A DNA stretch of 64,000 nt from an uncultured Duodenibacillus sp. (lineage in GTDB: Bacteria > Pseudomonadota > Gammaproteobacteria > Burkholderiales > Burkholderiaceae_F), in assembly GCA_944390145.1 (NCBI GenBank), contig CALXOY010000017.1:1-64000 (forward strand). Reading direction: 5' to 3'. The translations under genes and the position numbers were made by a program. Below the pieces are notes generated by a model. The model ran no database searches. It saw nothing but the letters and a program-made list of their open reading frames with translations, and had not been told where the DNA came from. Below, one piece after another: positions 26,126-35,733 of this stretch (positions are counted from its first letter, which is position 1; the number at the start of each line of letters is the position of its first letter).

Positions 26126-26192
26126 TTTTTGTCTTCGGGCAGAATTCGCACACGTCAAGATACAGAACCAACCGTATGAGGAGTTAATCAAA

Positions 26193-26432
26193 ATGGGTTC
26201 TCTTTCGATCTGGCACTGGCTCATCGTTCTCGCCATCGTGGTGCTGGTTTTTGGCACCGGCAAGCTCAAGAACATGGGCAAAGATCTGGGCGGCGCCATC
26301 AAGGGCTTCAAGGAAGGCATGAAGGAAGGCGACGCGGATCCCAAGGCCGCTGCCGAAGCCCCCAAGCAGGTTGCCTCGGAGAAGGCTGCCGAACCGATTG
26401 ATGTGAAGGCGACGGAAAAAAAGGAAGCCTGA
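26193..26432 (+). CDS. tatA: Sec-independent translocase protein TatA
   Basis: 79 residues: one membrane segment ([20 protein letters not shown]), the FG hinge, an amphipathic helix ([18 protein letters not shown]) and an acidic/Lys tail. AGGAG precedes the ATG. It forms the Tat pore for folded proteins with TatBC. Confidence 0.93.
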   Translation: MGSLSIWHWLIVLAIVVLVFGTGKLKNMGKDLGGAIKGFKEGMKEGDADPKAAAEAPKQVASEKAAEPIDVKATEKKEA

Positions 26433-26620
26433 CCGGCCGGGCCAGCGGGTCTTTGATTTGAAGGGATCCGCATCATTGACTCGATTCCCGGATAAACCGG
26501 CCGACGGCGGTGCATGCAGCCGCCGGCGGCGGCGTTTTTGCGGGAAGCCTTTTTTTGACTGCGGTGAGAGCCTCCGGGTGAGTCCGGGAGGGTTCAACCG
26601 CATTTTGTCGGAAGTGCACA

Positions 26621-27280
26621 ATGTTTGATTTCGGTTTTTCCGAGTTGATTGTCATCGGAGCGGTGGCGCTGGTGGTTCTCGGACCCGAGCGTCTGCCCTC
26701 TGTTGCCCGTACGGCCGGCCAGTGGCTTGGCAAGGCCCAGCGCATGGTGCAGCAGGTCAAAAGCGACATCGAGCGCGAGGCCGAGCTTGCTGAACTCAAG
26801 AAGATTCAGCAGGAAGCCCAGGGCGTGGCCGACGATCTCAACAAAACCGTGAAGGGACAGGTTGACCAGATCAACACCGAAATCAAGGACTTTGAAAAAT
26901 CGGTCAACACGGTGGGCGACGAGCTCTCCGAGAGCTTTGACAAGGCTGCCAAGGAGGGTTTTGGCGACAACTCCGCGAAGACGGCCGCCGATGCCGCAGC
27001 CGCGACCACGGAAAACGGTGCGGCCGCGGGCGGAGAGACCGCCAGCATGGTCGACGACTTCTACGGCTGGTACGGCAGCCAGGACAACAACTACCTGGAC
27101 GAAGACGACAACAGCAAGGTCTTTGAGAAGCGCTACAAGTCCGGCCCCTCCATCGACGAGCTCGCCGAGCAGATTGAACGCCTGAAGGCCGAGCTCGGCG
27201 ACCGTTCGCCGCAGCTTGGCGGCAACAACCGCCGCTATGCCGTGCGCGCCCGCTCCAACCGCGTCCGCATTTACCGTTGA
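26621..27280 (+). CDS. tatB: Sec-independent translocase protein TatB
   Basis: 219 residues. The membrane segment FDFGFSELIVIGAVALVVLG and the GPERLP hinge are typical, followed by a long amphipathic and coiled-coil part (about 25-110) and a disordered tail with an Asp/Glu patch (about 160-170). It is longer than E. coli TatB (171). A 188-nt non-coding gap separates it from tatA. Confidence 0.92.
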   Translation: MFDFGFSELIVIGAVALVVLGPERLPSVARTAGQWLGKAQRMVQQVKSDIEREAELAELKKIQQEAQGVADDLNKTVKGQVDQINTEIKDFEKSVNTVGDELSESFDKAAKEGFGDNSAKTAADAAAATTENGAAAGGETASMVDDFYGWYGSQDNNYLDEDDNSKVFEKRYKSGPSIDELAEQIERLKAELGDRSPQLGGNNRRYAVRARSNRVRIYR

Positions 27281-27295
27281 GACAACAGATAGAAG

Positions 27296-28105
27296 ATGGC
27301 TCAGGAACCCCAACGCCTTGAAGGCCCTGAAGATCCTGCCAATGAGCAGCCTTTGGTGGCGCATTTGATTGAACTGCGCAACCGCACCGTGCGTGCGGCC
27401 TTGTCCGTTCTCATTATCTTTGCCTGCCTGTCGCCCTTCATGAAGCAGATCTTCGACTTCCTGTCGCAGCCGCTGATGGTGGCGTTGCCGCAGGGCGTCA
27501 AGCTGCTTGCCACGGGCGTGGTGGCGCCCTTCATGGTGCCCCTGAAGGTTACGCTGTTCGTTGCCTTTGTGATCGCCCTTCCGTTTGTGCTCTATCAGAT
27601 CTGGGCCTACATTGCGCCGGCGCTCTACCGCAATGAAAAGCGCCTGGTGCTGCCCGTCATCATTTCGGGCGTGACGATGTTCGCCGTGGGCATGGCCTAC
27701 TGCTACTTCGTCGTCTTCGGCATGGTCTTCAAGTTCATCGCCGGCTTCTCGCCCGAGTCCGTGAATTTCGCCCCCGACATCGACAGCTACTTCAGCTTTG
27801 TGCTGCGCATGTTCTTTGCCTTCGGCATTACGTTTGAAGTGCCAATTTTGGTGATGGTGCTCAACCGCCTCGGTCTTGCAGACGTCAAAAAGCTTGTGCA
27901 CGTGCGGCCCTACGTGATTGTGGCGGCGTTCGTGGTGGCGGCCATCTTCACGCCGCCGGACGTGCTCTCGCAGCTGCTGCTTGCGTTGCCCCTGGTGGTT
28001 CTCTATGAAGCAGGCATCATCTGCGTGCGGCTCTTCGGCAAGAAGATTGACGAAGACGATGAAGAGGAGTCAAAGGGCGAAGCCAAGAGTGAAGCCAAGA
28101 GCTAG
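27296..28105 (+). CDS. tatC: Sec-independent translocase protein TatC
   Basis: 269 residues, six membrane segments. N-terminal PLVAHLIELRNRTVRA (the signal-recognition region), FVLYQIWAYIAPALYRNEK, and ITFEVPILVMVLNRLGL are family hallmarks. It recognises twin-arginine signals together with TatB. The tail is charged, Glu/Lys-rich. A strong hairpin terminator follows. Confidence 0.94.
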   Translation: MAQEPQRLEGPEDPANEQPLVAHLIELRNRTVRAALSVLIIFACLSPFMKQIFDFLSQPLMVALPQGVKLLATGVVAPFMVPLKVTLFVAFVIALPFVLYQIWAYIAPALYRNEKRLVLPVIISGVTMFAVGMAYCYFVVFGMVFKFIAGFSPESVNFAPDIDSYFSFVLRMFFAFGITFEVPILVMVLNRLGLADVKKLVHVRPYVIVAAFVVAAIFTPPDVLSQLLLALPLVVLYEAGIICVRLFGKKIDEDDEEESKGEAKSEAKS

Positions 28106-28149
28106 CTGGTGAAAAAACGCCGGAGACCGCCCGCCTGCGGCTTAGGACG

Positions 28150-28195
28150 AAAGTCCCGGAAAAGGAGCTGACGCACTTTTTCGGGACTTTTTGTT
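28150..28195. terminator. Convergent terminator tatC / MMPL exporter
   Basis: AAAGTCCCGGAAAA pairs with TTTTTCGGGACTTT (14 pairs, one G-U) around a 13-nt loop. A run of T follows on the plus strand and A-rich flanks make it usable from both sides. Confidence 0.88.
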
Positions 28196-28196
28196 T

Positions 28197-30449
28197 TCAG
28201 GGCCTCGGACGCAGCAGCGTCGTGCAGATGAGCACGCAGCTCATGGCAATCAGGATGGTGAGGCCGAAAAAGCTCAGGGCGGGCGTTGAGGAAAAGGCGA
28301 GCAGCCCGAAGGCAAGCAAGGTGCTGCTTGCCGCTAGAAACACCGAACTGCGGGCGGCGACAGGATCGGGTTCGCTGTACAAAATGATGGCGTAGTCCAC
28401 GCCAAGCCCCAATACCAGCACCAGTGGGAGAACGGTGAAAAGCGAGAAGGGAATGCCGGCAAAGCCGCAGATGCCCAGCGTGAGCGCAATGCTGATGACA
28501 GTGGGCGTGCAGTAGGTGATGAATCTGCGGCGCAGGCTTGCGGCCAGTACCAGTCCGATCACGACAAGCGCCGAGAGGAGGGCATAAAACACGCCGTCGC
28601 GGTAGTGCGCAAGACTTTCGGCCACCTCCGCCGTGGTGTTGACAAAGCGAACGCCGGGGATGCCCCGGGCTGCCTCTTCAAGATGCGGCAGCGCCTGCGG
28701 CGTGACGCCCGCAAGCGGAACGAGCAGCTCCGCATCTGAAAGCCAGAAGCTTGACAGAGCCCCGGGTGCCAGGCGTTTGAAGGTCGGAAGATCCAGGGGC
28801 GCGAAGCTTGCCGCAGAAGGTGCGGGAAAGCCGCTTGCAAGCGAGGCCTCCAGAAGCCCGAGGGCTTTTTTTTCCGCGGGGGCGGCAAGCGCTGCAGCCT
28901 GCTGCTGGGCGCGCGCCGATGGCAGCAATGCTGTCGGGTCGGGCGCTTTTGCAAGAAGACCGCGGGAGACGAGCTCTTCAAGGCGCTTTTGCAGGGCTTC
29001 GTTTGCCTGCAGCACGGCTTCGGCGTTGTCTCCTTTGATGAGGAAGACCTGACCGGGGCTCACCGGCGAGAGCGCTTTTCCGACGAACTGCATGTCGGCA
29101 AGAAGCTTTTCGGGAATCCGGTTGATGAGCGCGAGTTCATTTTGGGTCTGCAGCTTGAAGCATCCGGCAGCCGCGGTGAGAACGCAAAGACCCAGGAAAA
29201 TCCCTCTGCTTTTTCCTTCCAGATGCGGCAGACGCCGGAAGGCTTTGGAAAAAGCGCGTGCCGTGTGCGAGGGCTGCGCGGCCTTGAGGCAGGGGGAGGC
29301 GGCAAAGACAACGCCTGCGTAAGCGGCAAAGAGCCCTGCAATGCAAAAGACGGCCATCTGCCGCAGACCGGGCATGGGGGACAGGGCCATGACGCCGTAG
29401 CCGATGCAGGTGGTCAGAAGCGAAAGCGTGAGCGGCTTCATGAGCTTGTGCGCAGCCTGCGGGCCGCTCAAGCCCGTGGCGGTTGCGCAAAGCATGTGAA
29501 AGACATAGTCCACGCAGATGCCAAGCAGCGTTGCACCGAACACCAGCGTGAGGATGTGCACTTCGTCAAAGACAAGCAGCACGACGCACGAGGCAAAGAT
29601 GAGGCTTGCGGCAAGCGCCACCAGCGTGATGAAAAGGGGTGCGGCGTGTGCAAAAAAGAGCACCACCAGAAGGATGATGCCCGCGGCTGAAACCGAGCCG
29701 ATGAAAGTGGCTTCAGAGGACGCCGTGGATGCAGCCTCCTCACTGATGAGGGCAATGCCTGCGGCGTGCACGCGGGCCTGCGGGAAGGGCTCCTCAAGCG
29801 CGGCGCACGCCTTTTGCAGGGCATCGGCGACGGGCGTGCCTGAGACGGCGGTCATGGCTTGCCGCGTCTTGATGGTCAGAACGCAGTAGTGGACGCCCTC
29901 AATGGGCTGTGCAAGGCTTGTGCAGGGACCGGAAAAACGCAGGGTGGAGCCGGAGGCGGTCTGCAGCAGTGCGTTTTCAAAGGTGCCCAGGGGGTCGTCT
30001 TCGAAGGCCAGCGGCAGGGGGGAGACCGGACGGTACAGCAGCGAAAGCGAACGCCGAAGCAGCTTTGCGTCGTCGGCAGAGGCCAGAAAGGCGGCATCGC
30101 TTTCGGTGAGATACCCCATGCGCCACGGTGCGAGTTTTTCAGCAAAAGCCTTGATGTTGAAGTCCTGCAGGGGCTTTTGCACGGCAATGCCGTTTTTGAG
30201 CAGTGAGTCGGAAAAGAGGGCCGCAGCGGCGGCCGCTTTATCAAGTGAATGATCACCCACAAGTACCCAGACGCTGCGTGCGGCTTCCGAACTGTGCGCG
30301 AGAATTTTTTCAGCCGCATTCGATTCCGCTGTCTGCGGCAGCAGCGCCCGGATGTCGGTGTGGATGTTGCCCGGTTCAAAGCGCAGAAAGCCTGCGGCGG
30401 CGACGATCACAAGCACCAGGCAGAAAAGCGCGAACCGAATGTTCTTCAC
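28197..30449 (-). CDS. MMPL/RND-superfamily exporter (aryl polyene transport type)
   Basis: 750 residues with two MMPL halves. An N-terminal membrane segment is followed by a large periplasmic domain (about 30-235), a membrane bundle containing GICVDYVFHML, a second periplasmic domain (about 425-610) and a second bundle containing LGLGVDYAIILYSEPD. The paired GxxVDY motifs are the RND/MMPL proton-relay type. It directly follows a LolA-like gene (4-nt gap), the same pairing found inside aryl polyene and xanthomonadin clusters, so it probably exports the polyene lipid made by the 50-61 kb operon (inference). Confidence 0.82.
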   Translation of the reverse strand: MKNIRFALFCLVLVIVAAAGFLRFEPGNIHTDIRALLPQTAESNAAEKILAHSSEAARSVWVLVGDHSLDKAAAAAALFSDSLLKNGIAVQKPLQDFNIKAFAEKLAPWRMGYLTESDAAFLASADDAKLLRRSLSLLYRPVSPLPLAFEDDPLGTFENALLQTASGSTLRFSGPCTSLAQPIEGVHYCVLTIKTRQAMTAVSGTPVADALQKACAALEEPFPQARVHAAGIALISEEAASTASSEATFIGSVSAAGIILLVVLFFAHAAPLFITLVALAASLIFASCVVLLVFDEVHILTLVFGATLLGICVDYVFHMLCATATGLSGPQAAHKLMKPLTLSLLTTCIGYGVMALSPMPGLRQMAVFCIAGLFAAYAGVVFAASPCLKAAQPSHTARAFSKAFRRLPHLEGKSRGIFLGLCVLTAAAGCFKLQTQNELALINRIPEKLLADMQFVGKALSPVSPGQVFLIKGDNAEAVLQANEALQKRLEELVSRGLLAKAPDPTALLPSARAQQQAAALAAPAEKKALGLLEASLASGFPAPSAASFAPLDLPTFKRLAPGALSSFWLSDAELLVPLAGVTPQALPHLEEAARGIPGVRFVNTTAEVAESLAHYRDGVFYALLSALVVIGLVLAASLRRRFITYCTPTVISIALTLGICGFAGIPFSLFTVLPLVLVLGLGVDYAIILYSEPDPVAARSSVFLAASSTLLAFGLLAFSSTPALSFFGLTILIAMSCVLICTTLLRPRP

Positions 30450-30453
30450 AGAA

Positions 30454-31095
30454 CTACCTCACGTGATCAAAAAGCTCGCGGTTGTGTGCGCTGATTTCCG
30501 AAAGAGCCTTGATGCCGGAAAACGCAATGCGCGTCGTGACGCCGTTGGTCTGCGTGAAGGAAACGCGCTCGAGCCTGCCGCGGTTGGTGTAAAGCGCCGC
30601 CTCGGTGAGCATGTTGGCAAGCGGCCCGTTTTTGGGCGAGACGATGACGTCGTACCGGCCGTCCTTTTGGGTGCAGTTCACGAAAAAGTTCTGGCGGAGG
30701 GTTTCGATGAGCGCATCGGGCGTCTGCGTGAGCATTTCCGAAATGTAGGACGCGGCCTGATGCTCCCGCACCACGAGCCGAGCGTTCTCATCGGTGAAGG
30801 CATAGCGGTTTTTGCCGAAGATGCGCACGTCCTTTAAGGGGGACGTTGTTTCCCAGACAAGCCCCCTTTCGGGATCGGTCAGCACGCGGCCGGCTGCTTG
30901 CAGCGGTTTTTTCATGCGGGGCAGCTGCTTATGCATCTGAAAGGATGCTTCCTGGGCTTCACCGGGCAGAAGCGCCCTGGCAAAGCCGCGCAGACAAGCT
31001 TCGGTGTCCCCGGCCAGAACGGGGAGGACAAAACAGGTGATCAGCAGTAGGCAGAGTAGGCGCGGCACGGCAGGGCGGATGCGGATGAATGGCAA
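30454..31095 (-). CDS. LolA-like periplasmic carrier protein
   Basis: 213 residues with a signal peptide (LLCLLLITCFVLPVLAG) and the LolA fold pattern (ASFQMHKQLPRMKKPLQAAGRV ... GLVWETTSPL ... IFGKNRYAF). Aryl polyene clusters carry such a LolA relative next to the MMPL exporter, believed to carry the polyene lipid across the periplasm. The start is TTG 31095 or, less conserved, GTG 31068; no clear ribosome site is visible. It is unlikely to be the housekeeping LolA. Confidence 0.78.
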   Translation of the reverse strand: MPFIRIRPAVPRLLCLLLITCFVLPVLAGDTEACLRGFARALLPGEAQEASFQMHKQLPRMKKPLQAAGRVLTDPERGLVWETTSPLKDVRIFGKNRYAFTDENARLVVREHQAASYISEMLTQTPDALIETLRQNFFVNCTQKDGRYDVIVSPKNGPLANMLTEAALYTNRGRLERVSFTQTNGVTTRIAFSGIKALSEISAHNRELFDHVR

Positions 31096-31132
31096 TTGGC
31101 TGGAATTGTAGCTTGAGGCCGCGGCGGCTCCC

Positions 31133-31967
31133 TCAGACGGCTTTTTTCACAGAGACCGCATAGCGGACGCTGAAGTCGCGGTTTGCGTACGTGAGATAGG
31201 AGAGCTCGTCGAAAAGATAAATGTCGCCGGCTGCGGCAAGCCCTTTCTGATGGAGATCTTGAAAGAGCTCAAGAAGGGCGCTTTGGTGATCTCCAACGGT
31301 TCCCGCAGCGATCATTTCTGCGTGCTCGCCCGCAGGCATTGTCTGCAGCGTGAAGTTCTCGGCGTCCTGCCCTTCCAACATGTCTGCTTCAAGCAGATAG
31401 GTCTTGATGCGGTATCTGCCGCCAAGCGCTTCGTCCAGGTCGAGCACGGCGCCCACGGGCGGCGCAATTTCCAGTCCGCAGCTTCTTTGCGCATGCATGA
31501 GCCGGGAGGTGGCGCGGCTTGTCTGCTTGGCGTCAAGCGCGTCAATCATGGGGTCGACGGAAAAGCGCACGAACTGCTGCGGCAGGCTGCACTTTTGCAG
31601 GACAACCGTGCGCAGTTCAATGTTCCCTGCCTCGTTGCCGAGGTCGATTAAATGCTCAAGCATGCGGATGTGCCGCTCAAGATGGCAGTTTCTGACGGAC
31701 GAGGCTTTCCCGACATTCACTGAATAGCGGCAGGTTGACTTCCCCGCGGCTCAAAATCTCCCGGATTTCCGAAATCGACTTGCCCGCATCCTTCAAAAGG
31801 TTGATGAAGTCAAATTCGTAGAACTGCTCGGGACTATAGAAGCGGTAGCCGTTGGAGAGCACGCGCCGCGGCTTGAGCAGCCCCTTGCGGTCGTAATGCA
31901 GCAGCGTGTCCTTGGTGGTCAGGCAGAGGTCGGCGAATTCGGCGATTTTGAGGAGCTTTCCAGACAT
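31133..31967 (-). pseudogene. MerR-family regulator with GyrI-like effector domain, frameshifted
   Basis: From ATG 31967 the frame encodes a MerR DNA-binding domain (KIAEFADLCLTTKDTLLHYD, NGYRFYSPEQFYEFDFINLL) and the start of the dimerisation helix, ending at a stop at 31677 just after SLVRQKLPS. A second frame takes over immediately (HLERHIRMLEHLIDLG) and runs to 31133 through a BmrR/GyrI-like ligand domain. Removing one base near 31683-31692 would join them into about 277 residues. This is a pseudogene, a recoded gene, or a sequencing error. It faces the MFS gene across a MerR-type operator, so it was probably a drug-sensing activator of that pump. Confidence 0.72.
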
Positions 31968-31987
31968 GTCGGACGGCGTGTGAAGTC

Positions 31988-32018
31988 TTGACTCTTGTGT
32001 TGCACAGTAGTTTATCTT
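31988..32018 (+). promoter_or_regulatory. MerR-type operator/promoter for the MFS gene
   Basis: TTGACT (31988-31993), a 19-bp spacer, and TATCTT (32013-32018). The spacer holds the dyad ACTCTTGTG-TTG-CACAGTAGT (31991-32011, 7 of 9 pairs). A 19-bp spacer with a central dyad is the classical arrangement activated by DNA distortion by MerR proteins. Confidence 0.78.
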
Positions 32019-32078
32019 GGCCTCGCCTAACATCGAACGCACAGGCGTTATCCAGCAGAAAAAAGGAGAGGGCAAAAA

Positions 32079-33243
32079 ATGCTGACGGGGTTTGGACGCA
32101 GAAAGCTTGCCGCGGCCTTGTATTTTTTTCTATCCGGGGTTGGGCTACGGCATTTTCACGTCGCGCATTCCGACGCTTGCCGCACAGACGCAGACAAGCG
32201 AAGCCGAGCTCGGCGTGATTCTGCTGGCCGTGGGCGCATCGGCGCTTGCAGCCCTCACAATCAGCGCTTATGCCGCCCAGCGCTGGGGAAGCAAAAGGCT
32301 TTTGGTTGCCTGCGCGGTTTTGCTTGGGGCGTCGCTTGCGCTGACCTCTCTAGCTTCGACGCCGTTGACGCTTGGCGCCGTCTGCATGCTTCTGGGCTTT
32401 TTTGTGGGAATGGCAGACGCCTGTGCCAATACGCAAGGCGTCCTGCTTGAGCGCTGCGGCAGAAAGCGCGCCATGACGTTTTTGCATGGCATGTACAGCC
32501 TTGGCGGCGTGGCGGGGGCGCTTTCGGGGACGCTTGCGCTGTCGCTTGGAGTCGACACCGGTGTGCATGTGATCACCGTCTTCGCGCTTTATCTTTGTCT
32601 GGCTCTGCCGGTTTCCGTCTGGCTCTTTGCCTTGCCCGAAGAAAAGGCGCTTTCAGAAGCCGGACGCGGGAGCCGGCAAAAGGACAAAGCCAGCACTACT
32701 GAATCCGTCCACAGACTTGTGGTTGTGTTCGGCGTGATGGCGGCGTGCGCGTATGCGGCCGAAGGCAGCGTGGGCGAGTGGGGATCGCTGCTTCTTTTGA
32801 CGGAGAAGGGGGCCAGCCCTGCGACGGCATCGCTTGTCTATGCGCTTTTCAGCGCCGTGACGGTGTTGGTTCGTCTGACGGGGGACAGGGTCAGAAGCCG
32901 CTTTGGCGAAAGACGGATTTTGTGCTGGGGCGCAGCACTGGCCTTTGCCGGCATGTGCCAGGTACTGGCCGGTTCCGGCGCTGCCGCGGCATTGGCGGGC
33001 TACGGCATCATGGCGGCCGGATTGAGCCCGGTGGTGCCGGTGCTTTTCAGTCTGGCGGGAATGCACATGAACCCTGCGCGCGCAGCCGGCATTGTCGCCT
33101 CATTTGCCTACGGCGGCCTGCTGCTTTTCCCGCCGGTGATCGGCTTTGCCGCCGGGGCGTTGGGGCTGCAGAAGGCGCTTTGCGCGGTGCCCGTGCTGTG
33201 CCTAACGGTGTTTGCCGGCAGCTGGCTTGCGGGTCGGCGGTAG
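32079..33243 (+). CDS. MFS transporter, apparent frameshift near the N-terminus
   Basis: A strong ribosome site (AAAGGAGAGG) serves ATG 32079, which encodes MLTGFGRRKLAAALYFFLSG, a good MFS first helix, but that frame then diverges. The remaining 11 or so helices lie in another frame, readable from about 32092 (GLGYGIFTSRIPTLA, motif-A-like AQRWGSKRLLV) to 33243. One surplus base in the T7 tract (32123-32129) or G4 tract (32136-32139) explains it. A TTG at 32092 could give a shorter product but has no ribosome site. Controlled by the adjacent MerR operator, so probably a drug or metabolite efflux pump. Confidence 0.72.
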
Positions 33244-33261
33244 GGAGGACGGAAATGAAAT

Positions 33262-33291
33262 AGCCCGCAGCACCTTTTAATGCTGCGGGCT
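33262..33291 (-). terminator. Terminator of the tRNA-Lys pair
   Basis: AGCCCGCAGCA and its perfect complement around an 8-nt loop. Read on the minus strand it is followed by a T-rich stretch (ATTTCATTT), suited to ending the tRNA transcript. Confidence 0.75.
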
Positions 33292-33297
33292 GGAATT

Positions 33298-33373
33298 TGG
33301 TGGGAGCGCAGAGACTCGAACTCTGGACCGACGGATTAAGAGTCCGCTGCTCTACCAACTGAGCTACGCTCCC
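33298..33373 (-). tRNA. tRNA-Lys (CTT)
   Basis: 76 nt with encoded CCA. Acceptor GGGAGCG/CGCTCCC, anticodon loop CTCTTAA (anticodon CTT), T-loop TTCGAGT. Second gene of a two-tRNA unit. Confidence 0.93.
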
Positions 33374-33388
33374 AAGCGGTAATCGTTG

Positions 33389-33464
33389 TGGTGGGTCGTG
33401 CGAGATTCGAACTCACGACCAACGGATTAAAAGTCCGCTGCTCTACCGACTGAGCTAACGACCC
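33389..33464 (-). tRNA. tRNA-Lys (TTT)
   Basis: 76 nt with encoded CCA. Acceptor GGGTCGT/GCGACCC-like end, anticodon loop CTTTTAA (anticodon TTT), T-loop TTCGAAT. First gene of the pair, 15 nt ahead of tRNA-Lys(CTT); both share the D- and anticodon-arm sequence and differ mainly in the acceptor and T arms. Confidence 0.93.
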
Positions 33465-33521
33465 CCGTTTTCAGGCGGTCTGCCTAAGTCCTCAGAGGAA
33501 CGACGATCAACCGAGATCCGC

Positions 33522-33550
33522 ATTATGAAGAAGACTTTTTTGCTTGTCAA
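33522..33550 (-). promoter_or_regulatory. Promoter of the tRNA-Lys pair
   Basis: On the minus strand, TTGACA (33550-33545), a 17-bp spacer, and CATAAT (33527-33522). It ends 58 nt before the first tRNA. Confidence 0.82.
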
Positions 33551-33669
33551 GTCCTTCATGCGAAAAAATGTGAATGCCGTCTAGGATCATAGAAACTATT
33601 TTTGTTTTAAACATTGATCTTGTCTCAGTGTTCTGGGTAAACCCTAACAAAGTTGACCCGTTCGGCCCT

Positions 33670-33689
33670 CGATTTTTTGCAAAAAATCG
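33670..33689. repeat. Perfect 20-bp palindrome upstream of recA
   Basis: CGATTTTTTGCAAAAAATCG reads the same on both strands. It sits about 195 nt before recA. Operator or structural DNA site; function unknown. Confidence 0.75.
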
Positions 33690-33751
33690 GGCAATATGCG
33701 CATAAACAAAGCAGACGTTATTTGCGGTTTGAGTGCTTTGTCATTGGGTTT

Positions 33752-33792
33752 GTGGATCAATTGAGACGCACGGAGGTCAGATATTGATCCAC
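33752..33792 (+). repeat. 10-bp inverted repeat in the recA upstream region
   Basis: GTGGATCAAT and its exact complement ATTGATCCAC separated by 21 nt. A related TTGATCCC occurs again at about 33848. It could be a leader hairpin or a pair of half-sites for a regulator. Confidence 0.65.
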
Positions 33793-33883
33793 TGGAAAAT
33801 GAAAGAAACAGGGCGGGATCGTAATGATAGAAATTAACTATCGTCATTGATCCCCCATCGATCTCGAGAAAAAGGATTTCATC

Positions 33884-35056
<1,173 letters not shown>

Positions 35057-35069
35057 TCCTCCGTCAACT

Positions 35070-35091
35070 TTCCCGGCCCAAAGGCCGGGAA
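35070..35091 (+). promoter_or_regulatory. recA-recX intergenic hairpin
   Basis: TTCCCGGCC, loop CAAA, GGCCGGGAA, without a following T run. Its position matches the partial terminator between recA and recX in E. coli, which lowers recX expression. Confidence 0.65.
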
Positions 35092-35113
35092 GAGAAAACT
35101 TGCGAGAGTTTTT

Positions 35114-35614
35114 ATGACAACCGACGCATCCGGTTGCCGCAAAGCGCAACCCCGCAGCCTCATGGCGCGGAGCGTTGACGCTTTGTCGCGCCGGGAGTAT
35201 TCGCGCAAGGAGCTGCGCGGAAAGCTTCTGGAAAAGCTCGAAGACGGGCAAAGTGCGGCCGACGTGGATGCCGTGCTCGACGAGCTCGAAGCCAAAAACT
35301 ATCTGAGCAACGAGCGCTGCGCCAGAAGCCGCGTGCGGATGCGCTCGCCGCGCTACGGCAACCGCCGTCTTGCCTACGAGCTTTCCATGCAGGGCATTGA
35401 TTCGGAAACGGTGCAGGCAGCGCTGCAGGAGGCCGGAGACGAATTTGAGCGGGCCTGGCAGGTGTGGCGCAAACGCTTCAGGAACCCGCCCGAAGACTAC
35501 AAGGAGCGCGGCAGGCAGGCACGGTTTCTGTCAGCCCGCGGGTTTGGCTTTGATATGATTGAACGCGTCTTTGACAAAGCGCGCGAAGAGGCGCAGCAAG
35601 ACGCGGATTCATGA
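35114..35614 (+). CDS. recX: Regulatory protein RecX
   Basis: 166 residues of tandem three-helix repeats (ALSRREYSRKELRGKLLEKL, AVLDELEAKNYLSNERCARSRV, RRLAYELSMQGI). RecX binds RecA filaments and limits their extension. 57 nt after recA, the standard arrangement. Confidence 0.9.
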   Translation: MTTDASGCRKAQPRSLMARSVDALSRREYSRKELRGKLLEKLEDGQSAADVDAVLDELEAKNYLSNERCARSRVRMRSPRYGNRRLAYELSMQGIDSETVQAALQEAGDEFERAWQVWRKRFRNPPEDYKERGRQARFLSARGFGFDMIERVFDKAREEAQQDADS

Positions 35615-35733
35615 TCCGCTCAAACGAAAGGGAGCCGGCAGCGGACTTTGCCGACGACGGCGGGTGCTTGTCGTTCCGCCGCTTCTGATCTTGACTCCTT
35701 ATAAAAAATCAAACCAAACAAGAGTCCATCTGC

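Larger units (their letters stand above)
33465..33883. other. Non-coding region between tRNA-Lys and recA
   Basis: 419 nt without a gene. It holds the tRNA promoter (minus strand), a perfect 20-bp palindrome at 33670-33689, a 10-bp inverted repeat (33752-33792), and a GATAG/CTATC hairpin near 33827-33844. I found no CTGT-N8-ACAG LexA box. Confidence 0.7.

Noticed and set aside
33792..33812. CTG...CAG pair upstream of recA as an SOS box
   Set aside because: The spacing is 14 nt between CTG and CAG, not 10, and the centre lacks the usual alternating A/T pattern.
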